44,368 nt of DNA from Diplocarpon mali (taxonomy: Eukaryota > Ascomycota > Leotiomycetes > Helotiales > Drepanopezizaceae), in NCBI GenBank assembly GCA_024741835.1, contig JAENRP010000355.1:1-44368 (forward strand), in the 5' to 3' direction. The position numbers and the translations under genes are program-made. Positions 1-11,899 of the stretch are shown one piece after another (the stretch's first letter is position 1; every line of letters begins with the position of its first letter). The notes under the pieces are model-generated. The model was given only the letters and a program-made list of their open reading frames with translations, ran no database searches and was not told the DNA's origin.

Positions 1-281
1 TTTATTTATTATTTAAGGAAAGTAATAGGAATATTATAATTAAAGGCTAATATTAAGAATATAAAATAAGTTAAAGTAGGCAAGAATTTAAAGTGATCTT
101 AAAAGATCTATATCTTAAATAATAAAGGAGGCAACCTTACTAAAAATGTAAAAATAAGGATTAAAGGAAGGTAAGATAATTAATAGGCTAGGAAATCGTT
201 TAGTATTCCTACTTACATTCTTCGGATATTTTAAGAATAATAACTTAAAGTTGCGATTAGTTAGGTATTTTAATATTCTTC

Positions 282-304
282 ACTTATAGGACCGGCTTAT
301 AGGT
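282..304. repeat. 23-bp palindromic repeat, copy 1 (element A)
   Basis: ACTTATAGG...CTTATAGGT. Read on the minus strand in the A polyprotein frame as TYKPVLQV. Inherited in A' at 36659. Confidence 0.8.
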
Positions 305-1716
305 TAAATTGGAAAAATCTTAGTCTTTATCTAAGGGTTTAAAATTGCTTATATCGCTGTTAGTTCTTATAAAGGATTCAAAGGTTGTATCAATTTCTAA
401 TTCGTCTTTTAAGGGGAATAAGGTCTAGTCGCATTAATAAAAGCGCTTTAATTAATTAGCTGCAAAGGTTCCTTTAATATTAACTTTATTAAGTTCCTAA
501 AGAGAATAGTATCCTTTTTCTTTCTATTCAAATTTAACCTTAAATAGACTAAGCTATTAATAGTCAAGTTTAGTATCTGCTAATATATTAATACTTCTTA
601 TAATATTATAGACTAAGATAAGATTATCTTTTTAAATAGGGTGTATTTTAAGTACTTTAGAAGCAGCCTACGCTTCTTTAGCTTTTTCTTAATATCGTTT
701 CTTTTATAGAATAATTTCCTTTATATCTATATCTTAAAGCTTAAGTTATTAGTATCTTATTATAAGTAAATCAGAACAGTTCCGAATTTGACTATAGTCG
801 AATAATCTTTAAATAGGCTATTAGGATTTAAAAGGGAGCTATGCCTCTTTACTATAAATAAGGAAGAATAGTATAACTCTAATCGGTTTATAAATTATTA
901 TTCAATAAGTAAAGAGTATTTTATAAAAGCGTTTTATCTAATCCTTAAATCCTTTATAAGTAACTTTAGATAGACTATTAAGAATGTTATAGTATCCTTA
1001 TTCTACTACTCTATTAGCTTTCGAGTTATATACTAAGATTTAAACCCGTTTAATATTATATTTTCGTAAGAAAGCTTCAACTACTCCTTTATTTTCAAGG
1101 CCTCTATTAATAGTTAATCTATTAAAAAGTCTATAGCAATAGATTATATCTTCTTAAAGGAACTTTGCAATAGATTCAAAGTTAGCAGATTTTAAAGGTC
1201 GTCTTTTAAGCCATCTTAATAGGTCTTCCTTTATTAAAATAAAATATATTATCTTATTCTTAGTAATTAATACTTATATAATATTAAAGCTAACTTTATA
1301 GAAAAGGCCCAATAGCTAGGTTAAGAATAAGGGATTTTCCTTATAACTAGGTTTTCATTTCTAATAGAGGACGCAACTCTTTATAAAAGCTTTACAATCC
1401 TTAAAAGAGCCTTTTTAAAAGAATTTTCTTAAGAGTTAGTAGTAAGTGAACTTAGCTCCTTAGTAGCCAGTTTCCTTATAAATATCCTAGATAGCCTTAG
1501 CCCTTAGTTTTTCATTATCTAAGTAGAGTTATATAAGAAATGAGTTATCGCTCCTTTTAAATAATCGTCTTCCTTATATTAGATAAATCAGAGCTTTAGC
1601 TTTAAATTTCTAAAAATCCTTAAAAGCAACTGTCTTTAGTTATTTAAATATAATTAAAAACTTCGCAATTTCTTTAAAGTCACTTAAGTAGTTAGGTAAT
1701 AAAATTCTCTTATTTG

Positions 1717-1739
1717 ACTCGCAGGCCAGACTTATAAGT
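1717..1739. repeat. 23-bp palindromic repeat, copy 2 (element A)
   Basis: Starts ACTCGCAGGCC. Flanks TTTG and CGAA extend the symmetry. Minus-strand peptide TYKSGLRV, in frame with the A polyprotein. Confidence 0.85.
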
Positions 1740-3605
1740 CGAATCCCTTTAAGGCAATATATTAATAGATAACTAACTTCATTTTCTACCTATTTATTAA
1801 TATCTATTTTGTCTTCTTTAATTAAATTAAAAGGGTAGGGCCGAGTTCTTCTTAAAAGGCCGTCAGCGGCGGTATTTTTTATTTTTAGAATATATTTAAC
1901 TTCAAAGTCCATTAGTCTTATTTAAGTAATCCATTTTATTAACAAGGCTCTTAATAGGTTACTTGCAACTCTATTCAATTGTTCTACTAGCACTTTAGTA
2001 TCAGTTTTAAAAATGAAATAAGTACTATAAAGGTCGCTTCTTATCTTTTTTATCGCTTTTAAAGCGCCTTTACATTTCTATTTAATAGTATTATACTTTA
2101 TTTCCGCTAGATTCTAAAGACCACTTTTAAAGTAAGCTAAATGTCTTTTCTACTAGCTATTAGCTTATTAAAGGATAGCATCCTATCTGATTAAGCTTAT
2201 ATTAACTATTAGTATAATTGGCCTAGCATTAGCTCTATAGTCTATTTTAATTAGATAAGGCGCCTTAAGTAACGCTTACTTTAATTATTTTATAGCCTTT
2301 ATTTAAGGTTTCTCTTATTGAAACTCAGCCCCTTTCTAAAATAAGGAGTAAATAGGTACTGCCTTTTTAGCGAAATCCTTAATCCAAATGCGATAGTATA
2401 CTATAACTCTAATAAACGCGCGAGCTTCTACTATATTATTATACCTCTTCCATTTGTCGATTTTAAGTACTTTAGCCCTTTAAAGACTTCGGCTATTAGA
2501 ATCAGTAATAAAACTAACAATTTCCATTAATAAGAGATAGTATTATAACTTCGGACCAACTATTGCTTTTGCCCTTTCGAATCGTATAAGTACCTAGTCT
2601 AGGTTTTAAATATATTCTATTATAAATCGTTATATATTAAGGAGAACTTCTTTATAGTTATAGAATGATCTTAATCCTTTTACTCCTATATCATCTATAT
2701 AAGGGAGTGCAATATTAAGTATACAATCTATTAATATCTTATAGATTACTTAAACAAATTAAGCAATTGAATTTATAGCCCCTTAAGGTAATCTTATCAT
2801 TTGAAGTAGCCCGAGAGGGGTTTGAATTACTATTATATCTCTCGATTTAATATTAAGAATAAATTGGTCGTATCTAGAGAAGAAGTCAATAAGAGAACTG
2901 CAGGTTAATCCTGCGAATTCATTCGAGAATTTATCCATATTCGGAGGAATATTAGCGTCTCTAACAGTTACTCAGTTCATCTCTAAGAACTCGAGAACAC
3001 CTTGCTTTAGCCTGTCCTTTAACATTTCGATTACCTTTTCTTAGAGAGCTTTAGGGACCCCGAATGTTTTCTCTTGCCAGGCTTTATAAGGTATTATCTT
3101 AATCTTAATATAAGGCGTGACCTCTTCTCGAATCTGGCCAAGTTCTATTTAATCAAAAGCTAAGGCGTCCTCTTGATTTATTAAGGTTTTATAAAGTAGT
3201 TTGCATTCTTGCTTTATCAAGTCTTCTTTAATTTTCAGTATATCGAAACGTTCTTTTATTAGTTAATATCCAATAGGTTTATTAGAAAATCTGCCTATAA
3301 TAAACTTATCGAATTTACTACTTAGCTTCAGAGGTCGAAGCTTCTTATCTTATTTAAACTAATTATTTAGTCCTTTAAGCTTTAAGCTATTAAAGATTCC
3401 CTAATCTACCGGTTATACTTTATCGGCCTTGCTTTTATATATAGTTCGAATATTAGTTAGTACTATGCTTCTCTACTTCTTTCCTTTTTTATCAAATCTT
3501 ATAAAACGATCTGAATTTTCCTTTTTAAAAATAAATAAAAGATTTTCTAAGTTATTAATTTAAAGTATATAAATGGAAATATTATTAGTAATTTTATTAT
3601 TTTTC

Positions 3606-3628
3606 ACTTATAAGTCTGGCTTATAAGT
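3606..3628. repeat. 23-bp palindromic repeat, copy 3 (element A)
   Basis: CACTTATAAG and CTTATAAGTG form perfect 10-bp arms around TCTGG. Minus-strand peptide TYKPDL-stop-V. Confidence 0.85.
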
Positions 3629-3767
3629 GGTTTTTAGGTTTTTTAAAATAATTGGTAAATTGTCGAAATTTGTAAAATAAACTCTCTTTTCTACCTTATT
3701 TTTCTTTTTTCTTAATTATTAAGCTAATAAAACGCTAATTATACTATTTTTTAAAATTCTAAATTTG

Positions 3768-3790
3768 ACTCTTGGTCTAAGACTGTAAGT
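3768..3790. repeat. 23-bp palindromic repeat, copy 4 (element A)
   Basis: The flanks AATTTG and CAAATT are perfect complements, extending the palindrome to 35 bp. Minus-strand peptide TYSLRPRV. Confidence 0.85.
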
Positions 3791-4299
3791 CAAATTACTA
3801 TTATTTAAAATCGATAAACTTACCTTTCTTTTACTATAACTCCTTGCTAAGTGCCTTCCTTTACTAGCATTAAGCCTAGCTCTTATACTAGCTAATTGTT
3901 TTCTAAAACCTTATTCTAGAATTTAGCTATATCTCCTATAATAACTATTTATCCTTCTAAGGATCGATCTATATTTTAAAGGCTAGCTTTTATAAGCCTA
4001 TCTTTAGGATAGTTAAATATTAGCTGAGATTTTAAAATAAAGGGCATTTTTAAAAGAATATCATTTGAAGAATTCTCTATTATTAGAAAGTTAGTATAAT
4101 TAATAATTCCTTTGACTCTAACCTTTACGTTTTTTACCTATTTATTAAAATTGTATTTCGATCTAAAGATAGTCGAATAAATAAGGAGTCGATTGCTAAC
4201 GATTATTAATTAAGCTATTTCTACTACTTTTCTAATTATTGCATTAACTTCTAAACCATAATTGATTAAAGCCTTTACTTTAACTAATTCTTCTATTAA

Positions 4300-6600
4300 A
4301 TAAATAATAATAGGGCTTTTTATTGCAATTGCTAAACAATTTCGATTAATATTCTAAGATATTAAAGCTATTACTATAATATTATAGTACCTTTAAGTTC
4401 CTTCGTTTTCTATAATCTAAAGATATTTAATTAAGGCTAGGTGCTTCTTAAAGTTCTTTTATATTATAATTTCCATTTCCTTATTATTATTCAAATCTTT
4501 AAAGGCTATTAGGATATGCTTTCTTAGCACTTTATTAAAGCGTTTAATTAAATTAAATAGGTCTTTAAATATAAGGTTAATTTGCTAAGCTATAATATTC
4601 TCTATAGCTTTCTCTATTGCAATTGAACTAGCGTATTTATTAACGAATTTTTCCTATTTTAATATCTGTCTCTTTCGCTTAAGGTTAGGGGTCTGCGTAA
4701 TAACTTCAACTTCTTAATCTTTAAGCTTAGAGCCATCTTTATCTATTATATCTCTAATCAATTTATTTGCTATATTAGCTTTATCCTTATCTATTGCAGT
4801 TTTAGATTATTAAGTGTCTTTTAGCATTTGGACTTTATATTAAGATTCTTGAGTTACACGCGCTAATTTCTGGACTTTGGCTAGTTTTATTAGTATTAGT
4901 AGAGTAGAAGATCTAGAAGGACGCTAAGAATTCTAAGGGTTCCTAGATATAGAAGTAGCATTAATATCAGTTGAAATATTATTATTAACCTATCCTAAGA
5001 TAAAGATGCCTTTAACTTCTATAGCTATTTGATTAGAAGCTAGGTCCTTAAGAACTCCCTTAAGTAGATTACTAGTTAGACCTATATATATATAAATTGG
5101 GATTTTAGCATTTATATCTATAATATACTATCGTTTGACTAAATTCTCGTCCTATTTTATACTATATATTATTATTCGAATAGTCTGTAACTATAAGCGA
5201 TTCTAGTACTTTTTAATAGGAATAGCTTCTGGCCTAGGATCCCTAATATAAAGCATCCTATACTTATTAATATATATAACCTTAGTATTAATAAAATGAA
5301 GGAAAAGAGGGCAATTATTGCGATACTTATATAGAGCGCAATTGAGTTCTTCATTATTGCAAAAGTTGCAGGTTAGTTATCTTCTATTGCTATTTCCTTA
5401 GTACCCTATAGCATTAATATTAGTAAAGTGCTAGTTAAGATCAATTCCTCCTTCTTTAGCCAGCTATTGCGTTCTTATATTAGCCGGTTATTCCAAATGA
5501 TAAAAAGCAGGAGTCTAATAATAGGAACTACTAAATTGACTTATAGTAGCTGAGTTTTATCTATTACCAAACTAGGGAATATGCTATTTTTCTTATAAGA
5601 GATTATTAATCTTAGTTTTCAAGCTTTAGATTCGGAGTTCTGCAAATTAGGTCTTAAGTTCCTTAATTCTAAGGTTAGATCTTACTCCTAGATCGGGCCT
5701 GCGAGTAAAAGGTATGACTATTAAGTTCTTCTTTGCCTCTTTTATAACTTCTAAAGCTTTTAAGTATTCTTAGACCAGGCTCTTAAGGTCTTTAGTATAA
5801 AAGGGAGTAGGGGCTTTTTCCTACTTTATAGCATTAATGGTTCTTTTATTAAGATCTGATTTTAAAGCAAAGGCCGAGAATTCCTTAAATAAGGCAAAGG
5901 TTATAGGGTTTTGCTTATTAATCCTAAAATACTTAATAATCTTATTTTAAAGGCCAGTAGGTAATCTAAGTAAGAAAAGGCGGCCTCTTTCAATTTTGCT
6001 AAGTATTTTCTAGCTGATTAAGGTATTTAATATATAAGTAAAAGTCCGATAGTAGTTTTTAAGTTCCTTAAGAGTATAAGTGATTAGAACAAATTCCTTT
6101 AAGAAAGTTAAGGTATTGCAAATCTATTATCTATCAAATTCTTAGAATTTAGACTTAAGAGCCTTAATAAGGAGTTCTTATAAACTATACGTTTTCCATT
6201 TGAAAAGGGATTTGATAATATCTTTACTTATATAGTTATAGTAGTAAGGAAGTTGAGAAATCATATCCTCTTATATAATATTAAAATCGTAATAAGTTTC
6301 CTTATATTACTTAAGGAAATTAGTAATATTAGCGCTTATAAAGTAAGGAGCGCTAGGGGAACTAAAGAGGGGAAAGTGACTAATAATAGCCTTAAATGCG
6401 GCTATTATCGTTTTATACTAACTGTCTAAGTTAATAGAATCTATAAGGGGCAAAGGAAAAGCTTTAATATTGCGAGATTAATTGCTAAAAGGAGTACTTC
6501 GAAATTCAAAAGGGCTTAAAGAACATTTAGAATCTGAGTTAATCTTAAAGTGATTAGGACGAGTTTAAAAAGATTTAAATAAAGGGTTAATAAAAAGTTT
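4300..6600 (-). pseudogene. Element A gag (relic)
   Basis: The structural capsid and nucleocapsid protein of the gypsy element. The minus strand gives a long helical capsid-like stretch (SAPYFISANITNFLKQYKE near 6290-6350, with a stop at one Gln), then a lysine-rich part. A zinc-knuckle-like cluster follows, with Cys codons at 5368-5370, 5359-5361, 5338-5340 and 5311-5313, the last followed by PLF. The spacing is degenerate and no clear His remains. A charged linker leads to the protease. An in-frame palindromic repeat (5684-5706, FTRRPDLGV) lies between capsid and knuckle. The exact start is not determinable. Confidence 0.7.
5684..5706. repeat. 23-bp palindromic repeat, copy 5 (element A gag)
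   Basis: ACTCCTAGATC...GCCTGCGAGT. Minus-strand peptide TRRPDLGV, in frame within gag. Confidence 0.85.
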
Positions 6601-6639
6601 AAAATTATTATTATTTTTAATATTTTTTAGTATTAATAT

Positions 6640-7387
6640 TAAAAAAGTAGATAGCAGTCTTAAGTTATTTAAAGATATCTTTTTATCCTCTTATTTATAG
6701 GCTAGGCCTAGGAGTAGAATTCCGGATTCTGCTAAAAGTTTAATCTAAGTTTGCTAAGAGATTCTAAGTAGGTATTAAATAACTAATAAAAGCGTTGCAA
6801 CTAATTATAATAAGATAAGGTTTACTTAATTAAGGACCAATTTCTAAGATAAGGTTTATATTTAAGATTCTTCTTAGCCTTTAAGCTAATTCCTATTAGT
6901 CCTTAGAATAAAAGGGTCTTTAAAGACGATTCTAAGGCAATTTTTAGAGTTTTATTAAGCTAAAGCGGCTGAATTATCAGATTCGGATTTCTAAGGATTC
7001 TAAGGAGGCACTTCCAATTGGAGTTTGCGCTTAGTATTACTTAAGTACTCGAAACTACTGCTATTTGAGATTGCTATTATAAGGTTTGCCAAACTTTTTA
7101 TATTAAGAAGCCGAAAATTCCGAAAATCTCAAAGTTAAGGAAGAGAATAAGGGTTTTCAAAGCAAAGCTAAAAAGGGAAAGTCTAAGGTTATTAATAGTT
7201 GCTAAATGAAAATCAATAGTTCTAAATAATTAAGCAATTAAAGATAAGGGTTTTAAAGTTAATTAAAATGCTATAAGTGTTTTAAAGATATATTTCAAAG
7301 GCCGGTCTCTTATTTATAAACTAAGAGATTAATAAGGTCGTATAAGGACGGAAATCTTAAGAAATCGGTCCTTATATAGGTTACTAA
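6640..7387. other. Unassigned AT-rich sequence between element A and B1
   Basis: No domain is recognised. It should hold the 5' leader or LTR of element A, but no matching LTR exists elsewhere in the window. On the plus strand one frame gives a lysine-rich stretch (about 7110-7200) followed by KCYKCF near 7266-7285, faintly like half of a gag zinc knuckle, with RIP-type stops. On the minus strand the palindrome at 6693-6715 reads STPRPSL. I cannot decide which strand was coding. Confidence 0.3.
6693..6715. repeat. 23-bp palindromic repeat, copy 6
   Basis: Core TAGGCTAGGCCTAGGAGT. The first ACT has become ATT. Followed by AGAATT. Minus-strand peptide TPRPSL-stop-I. Confidence 0.8.
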
Positions 7388-7634
7388 TATAAAACTTAAA
7401 GAGGAGATAATATAAGAATAGGCCTAAGGGAAGACTTAAAAACAAAAGGAGGAAGTACTACAAGCGGGCTCTTTTAAATAAGATATTAAGGACAAGTCCT
7501 AAGTATAGGGTATATTTAATACTATAGCAATACGCGCTATCTCTATATATAGAAGGTGGCCCTTTTATCCTCCTACCGGCCTGCGCCGATTATATGATAT
7601 ATATCACAAGACCTATCTATCTCAGGTCTTTATA
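7388..7634 (-). repeat. B1 3' LTR
   Basis: About 247 bp. It is nearly the same as 13202-13447, differing almost only by C/T and G/A transitions. Shared landmarks are GAATAGGCCTAAGGGAAGA, AGAAGGTGGCCCTTTTATCC and CTATCTATCT. The lower end is adjacent to older sequence and the upper end to the purine-rich 3' end of the element. The lower boundary has a 2-3 bp indel relative to the other copy, so it is uncertain by several bases. Confidence 0.85.
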
Positions 7635-7659
7635 CTATTTGCATATATCTCTTTAGTAA

Positions 7660-9400
7660 GAAGGTAGATTATTTAAAAGCTTCCTCTTTAGTACTTTTAG
7701 CAGATCTATATATTATTGATTTCAATATATCAAAGGCTTGTCTTAATCTTCTTATTCTTTATAACTATTAGCCGAATCGTCTATTAGTTATTATAATATA
7801 TATTCTATTTAAAGAAGGAGTCTATGCGAATCTCCTTAAAGAGGCATTTTATAGCTATTATCTCCTTTGTAGTAGAAACTATACTATAGAGTTCTACTTT
7901 AATAGAAGAGAGCGTAATAATCGCTTAGCGATTTGCTTTCTAAATAATCGGTCCTTTAAATAAGAAGAAGACATATCCTTAGGAGGATCTGCAAGTCTCT
8001 CAGTTATCTTTAAAAGAAGTATCTAAAGATGCGACCAATTGGTATTCCCTAGCCTTAAAGCTATAGGCAATTCTTAAGAAGCGCGTGCTATATAGGTATT
8101 AAAGCGTCTAATCTGTAGTTAAAAGGTACTTAAAGCTTAGATTAATTAGAAAGAAAGATAGTTAGGAGGCTGCGAACGCAATATCTAAGCGTATTATAAT
8201 CGTTATATAGAGAATAGAGCCTATTTTCTCTTAGTACTCCTTTACCTTTTCTAAGGAAGCTTGCCTTAAGTTCTTAATAAACTCCTTCTTTAGTAATAGA
8301 GTATTAAGCACTCTCCTTATATTAGTCCTAAACTTTTGAGCGATCTTTTCAATATAGGTATTATAAACTAAGGAGATCCTCTTTACCTTCCTATCTTAAA
8401 TAATCCTTACTTTAAGGAACTAGGAGATATCTCTTATAATAGTAAGCTTATATGCCCTCTTTAAGTCTTTAATCAAATGAGTCGCCCGATTTAAGTTAAA
8501 GGCCTTATATAATACTTAAATATTATTAATATAAAATGCTATAAAGACTATATAATCCTTTATTATGAAAATATAAGGCTCTTCGCCTAATAGCTTGAGT
8601 TAAAGGCCTTTAAGCGTTCCTACGAAGTTCTTATACTATAGCGCTAAAGAGTCTTTCAGCTTATAAAGCGCGCGGTCCAGTTCTACTACTATACTAAGGC
8701 GCTTAAAGCCATTTAATAAGAAGCATATGACTAGAGCACTCCTTAGGTCTTTAAAAGCATTAATAAACGCATTAATAATATCGAACTACTTTACTTTTAT
8801 ATCAAAGTATATAGTAAGCGCTATTAGTACCTTAAAAGACCTTACTATAAGCGTGGCTGCGTAGATTGAGAAAATTAAAGCTTTGTCTTAGAGATCCCTT
8901 TGCATAATTAGCTATAATCGGCACTTTAGAAGCTTACTAGAGCTATTAATCTTATAGGTAAAAACCCATTTTAATAATATTAGTAAGGGCTTTAAGTAAT
9001 CCCTTTATACGATTCTCTAGCAACTTTAAGATTCTAGATTCCTAATCTCCTAGCGCCCTCCTTCTTTAAACCGTTTGCTAAAAGGGTACTTCTCTAGGTC
9101 TAGCCATCCTTTCGAAGGCTTTGGCAAAGAGCCTTAGTATTATAAGCGGTTAAGAGACTGCGCTCTATCCTTTGCCTAACTATCAACTATAGCTTTAATA
9201 ATTGTATAAACTATCAAATAGTTCTTCTTATCCTCCCTTATCTATTTATTTGCTTAAAAGGTTAATATAAACTCTTATATATATAAGGAGTAGGGTAAAT
9301 CAATATTACTTTAAGAGAGTATATACTTTAAAGTAGTAGTATATACTTTTAAAGTCTCTTATTGCTTAATGCTTAAGCATTTTATCCTTTTTTACTTAAG
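7660..9400 (-). pseudogene. B1 copia reverse transcriptase and RNase H (relic)
   Basis: The reverse transcriptase shows KWVFTYK-like sequence near 8960, KQFDIINAF near 8785 and a FYINDI-type catalytic box near 8520-8540 (FYVDDI in relatives). RNase H follows with DASF near 8010, then a GPIIWKAxRQATxTLSST-like segment near 7895-7950. These are the usual C-terminal Ty1/copia domains. Stops fall mostly at Gln, Trp and Arg positions. The equivalent point in B2 (between 8891 and 8896 here) is where element C inserted. Confidence 0.8.
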
Positions 9401-10300
9401 AAAAGGGAGTTCCTCCTTGCGCTTTTCTCTATAGGTCTCTTCTTCTATTTTTATTATTATTAGAGGTTCCTTTAAGAGTCTAGGTAGCTCTATCTCCTAA
9501 GCTTATAGTCTTTAAGCTAGTATTATAACTTAAGGTATTATATTATTAAGGCCTACTCCTTTTACTAAGTCGCTTTTTATAAGACTATTAAAGCTTCTCC
9601 TAGATCTTAGTAGTAATGCCTTTAGCCTTTTACTAGAGTTTACTAAGGCTTGCCTTTATAATTAAAGACTTTGTCTTAAAGCCCTTAAGCTATTTCTATT
9701 CTTATATAGAATAGTAGCTAAAGATCTGCCGATCGCCTTATAGAACTTATCTTTAAAGACTCCTTTAGAGTTGTCTATAGTTCCTTCTTTAGTAGGGCCT
9801 TTATAGGGAATCATTACCCTTAAGCTCTAGTTGCTATTTGCCTTTTTAAAGACTGGCGCAGTGGCTTTTAATTCGCTTGCTTTTACTTCTGAGTTTTTAA
9901 GCGGGTCTTTTAAAGAATTTAGATTTAAGTTAAGGCCTTTTATATTATTAGTTAAAGGCTATAGAGCAGCGTCGGTTTATAATATAGGCTCTTCTTATAT
10001 AGCGGCTTCTTTTATAGCAATTGCATTCAGTCTTGCGATAAGCTCTAATTCTTTGAAAATGCCTTTGAACTTAGCGTTCTAAGCTCCCTTTCCCTTTCTA
10101 ATCAATTAAAGGGTTGTCTTAAGTTCTTAGTATAATATAAGGTTTGCGCGCTTAGCTTCTGGACTATAAAAGAGAGACTTATCGAATTCGATATTATAAG
10201 TTATTATTACTTACTAAAGCATAAGAACCTAGATTTTATAAATATTAAAGGTAATATATCCAACTAAGTAACTTAAGTGCTCTTATAGTTCAATTTTAAA
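9400..10300 (-). pseudogene. B1 copia integrase-RT linker (relic)
   Basis: A variable, acidic and serine-rich stretch of the polyprotein between integrase and reverse transcriptase, with no named domain. It matches 27170-28070 in B2. The antisense strand happens to be open at 9831-10082 and at the matching B2 position, but the family homology is on the minus strand. Confidence 0.6.
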
Positions 10301-11750
10301 GGTTTGGCAATCCTTTCCTACCTCCCTCTCCTTAATTAAAGGGTATATGCAAGCGCTATATATATAAACGCAACTTTAGTTAGGCTTTAAGCTTGCTATT
10401 ATCTGCTTAATAAGCAGCAGCTTATAAAATCGAAAATACTACTTAAACTAATTATAAAGAGCCTTGCTTAATAAGATCATCTTCTTCCTAGCGAGTAGGG
10501 AGATATTATAAAGGTATATAGCAGCCTTTATAACCTTCGGCTAAAGGCTTACTAGAAGCCTGGCGTAGATCCTCATTTTAATAAAGCGTTTAATCAACTC
10601 CCTTCCTACTTGCTCTACGCCTTTATTAAATTAGTATATATAAGTAGGAGTAAGTTCTAAATCGATTCCCTCCTCTTTTACCTATCTTTGGTACTTTATA
10701 AGAGAGTCTTCCCTTAGGGAGATTACTAAAGTATTATTATCTTACCTAATCTTGCAAATAGAAAGCCTATATTAGCGTTTCACTTATGCTTTAAAGGCCT
10801 AAAGGACCTTTATAACTACGTCTTTGCCCTTTGATCTTAATAGGAACGTCTAAAGTATATTATTATATTTATCTTTAATTAAAAGAACTTATAAATAATT
10901 ATTATATAAGTTATTTAAAAAGTTAAAGAGATCTTAAGAGATCTTGAAAAAGGGCCTTAGAGATCGGTTCTTAAAGGTAGCGTAAGAAATAACTTGCTTA
11001 GCAGACGCTACTACGTATATAGGGCACTCTAGCCTTTATATTCCCTTGATCTTTACTCCCTTAGCGCACTTGACTAGCGCTTAAAGAGCCTCTGCGCCTA
11101 GGTGGCTAGCGCAAAGGTGCTACGTATACGCATTATTATCCCGTACCTTAGTAGGTATATAGCTAGACTAGAACCTATTATAAAGCATTATCTTAGCTAT
11201 AGGGAATGCTATTAAAGTAAAGAAGTTATATTAAAGCATATTTAAAAGATCTAAATAGTTAATAGGCTTATATTTAAAGAAAACAAGATTATAGCAATAC
11301 TTTAATTAAGCTTGCTTTATAAAATCTCTAATGCTCCTAGAGCGTAAAGTGAGGTCTACCTTAGAGTATTAAAAACCCTTATCTGCAAGGAGCCTCTCCG
11401 AGATAATATTAGTAGTAAACTCCTTTATAATAGCAATATTATAAAGCGTTATTCCTATAGGAGAGCCGTTATACTATAGAAGAGAGTCTGCTATATATCT
11501 ATTACCTCTTTTAATAATTAGGAGTCTTAAGGTACCTATTTTAATATATTACTACAAGTCGCCAGAAGGCTTAAAGGTGCCTGCGATAAGTAAATCCTTT
11601 GAATTAATAATATAAGTAGCTATGCAATTATTAAAGAGCATACTTAAGAAGAGCAGGTAGTATTTTAGCTTAAAGAGGTAATAGATATTAAACGATTCTT
11701 TAAAAGCGTTAAAGGCAAAGGGATCCATTATTATAAAGACTAGTGAGTTC
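10300..11750 (-). pseudogene. B1 copia pre-integrase and integrase (relic)
   Basis: The pre-integrase part reads KDLLIAGTFKPSGDL near 11565-11610, and SPIGITLYNIAII with NIILERLLADKGF follows toward 11360. The integrase core lies at about 10620-11130, with the C-terminal core reading RDNNTLVISLREDS, then SVEQVE-like sequence holding the catalytic Glu. The last segments resemble the region of copia integrase ending in QEYLGYLVGY. Multiple TAA and TAG stops are present. Domain identity rests on the better preserved B2 copy (28100-29600). Confidence 0.75.
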
Positions 11751-11899
11751 TCCCTTTTACTTGAACTATCCTCTCTAAAGGCTAAAGCCTTTCCTTTAAA
11801 TTTATTAATTGCTATTACTACAATATTATTCTCCTTAAGCCATACTTAAAGACCCTTGAACTAGTCTCTTACGTTTAATGCCTTTTGTATTCGTAGGAC

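Larger units (their letters stand above)
200..1900 (-). pseudogene. Element A integrase and C-terminal extension (relic)
   Basis: This is the integrase end of the gypsy polyprotein, which would join the cDNA to host DNA. The minus strand reads RGLENKGVVEAFLRKYNIK, then NSKANRVVE, the context of the catalytic Glu. The expected second catalytic Asp (VDGG in relatives) reads as Asn just upstream. Further on, INPLVLVY-like and GYYSLQELNKVNIKGTF segments match the usual integrase C-terminal domain. The frame then runs on through an extension holding a palindromic repeat (282-304, read as TYKPVLQV). Many TAA and TAG stops replace Gln. It is inactive. Confidence 0.75.
1900..4300 (-). pseudogene. Element A protease, reverse transcriptase and RNase H (relic)
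   Basis: The protease active site reads VKALINYGLEVNAI near 4225-4275, where the family has Asp-Ser/Thr-Gly; Asp has become Asn and Ser has become Tyr. The reverse transcriptase shows SLIDFFSRYDQFIL (about 2860-2905), TPLGLLQMIRLP-stop-GA (about 2770-2830) and the catalytic YIDDIGVKG (about 2675-2701). The RNase H start reads APYLIKIDY and PIILIVNISL near 2165-2260. Together these fix a Ty3/gypsy identity. Stop codons at Gln positions show it cannot be translated. Palindromic repeats at 3606-3628 and 3768-3790 sit between protease and reverse transcriptase. Confidence 0.82.
1..6640 (-). mobile_element. Element A: RIP-degraded Ty3/gypsy LTR retrotransposon, truncated by window edge
   Basis: Read on the minus strand, the order is gag, zinc knuckle, aspartic protease, reverse transcriptase, RNase H, integrase, which is the Ty3/gypsy order. 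Stops fall where the family has Gln, Trp or Arg, as RIP would produce. No LTR is visible. The 3' LTR should lie left of position 1, and a 5' LTR is not obvious between the gag and B1. Positions 1 to about 1587 recur at 36378-37965 (A'). Six palindromic 23-bp repeats lie in or beside it. The 5' boundary near 6640 is a guess. Confidence 0.85.

Noticed and set aside
9831..10082. Plus-strand open frame, with a homologous one at 27636-27857
   Set aside because: It lies antisense to the copia linker in both B1 and B2. The minus strand carries the family homology, so the shared open frame comes from shared descent of the DNA.
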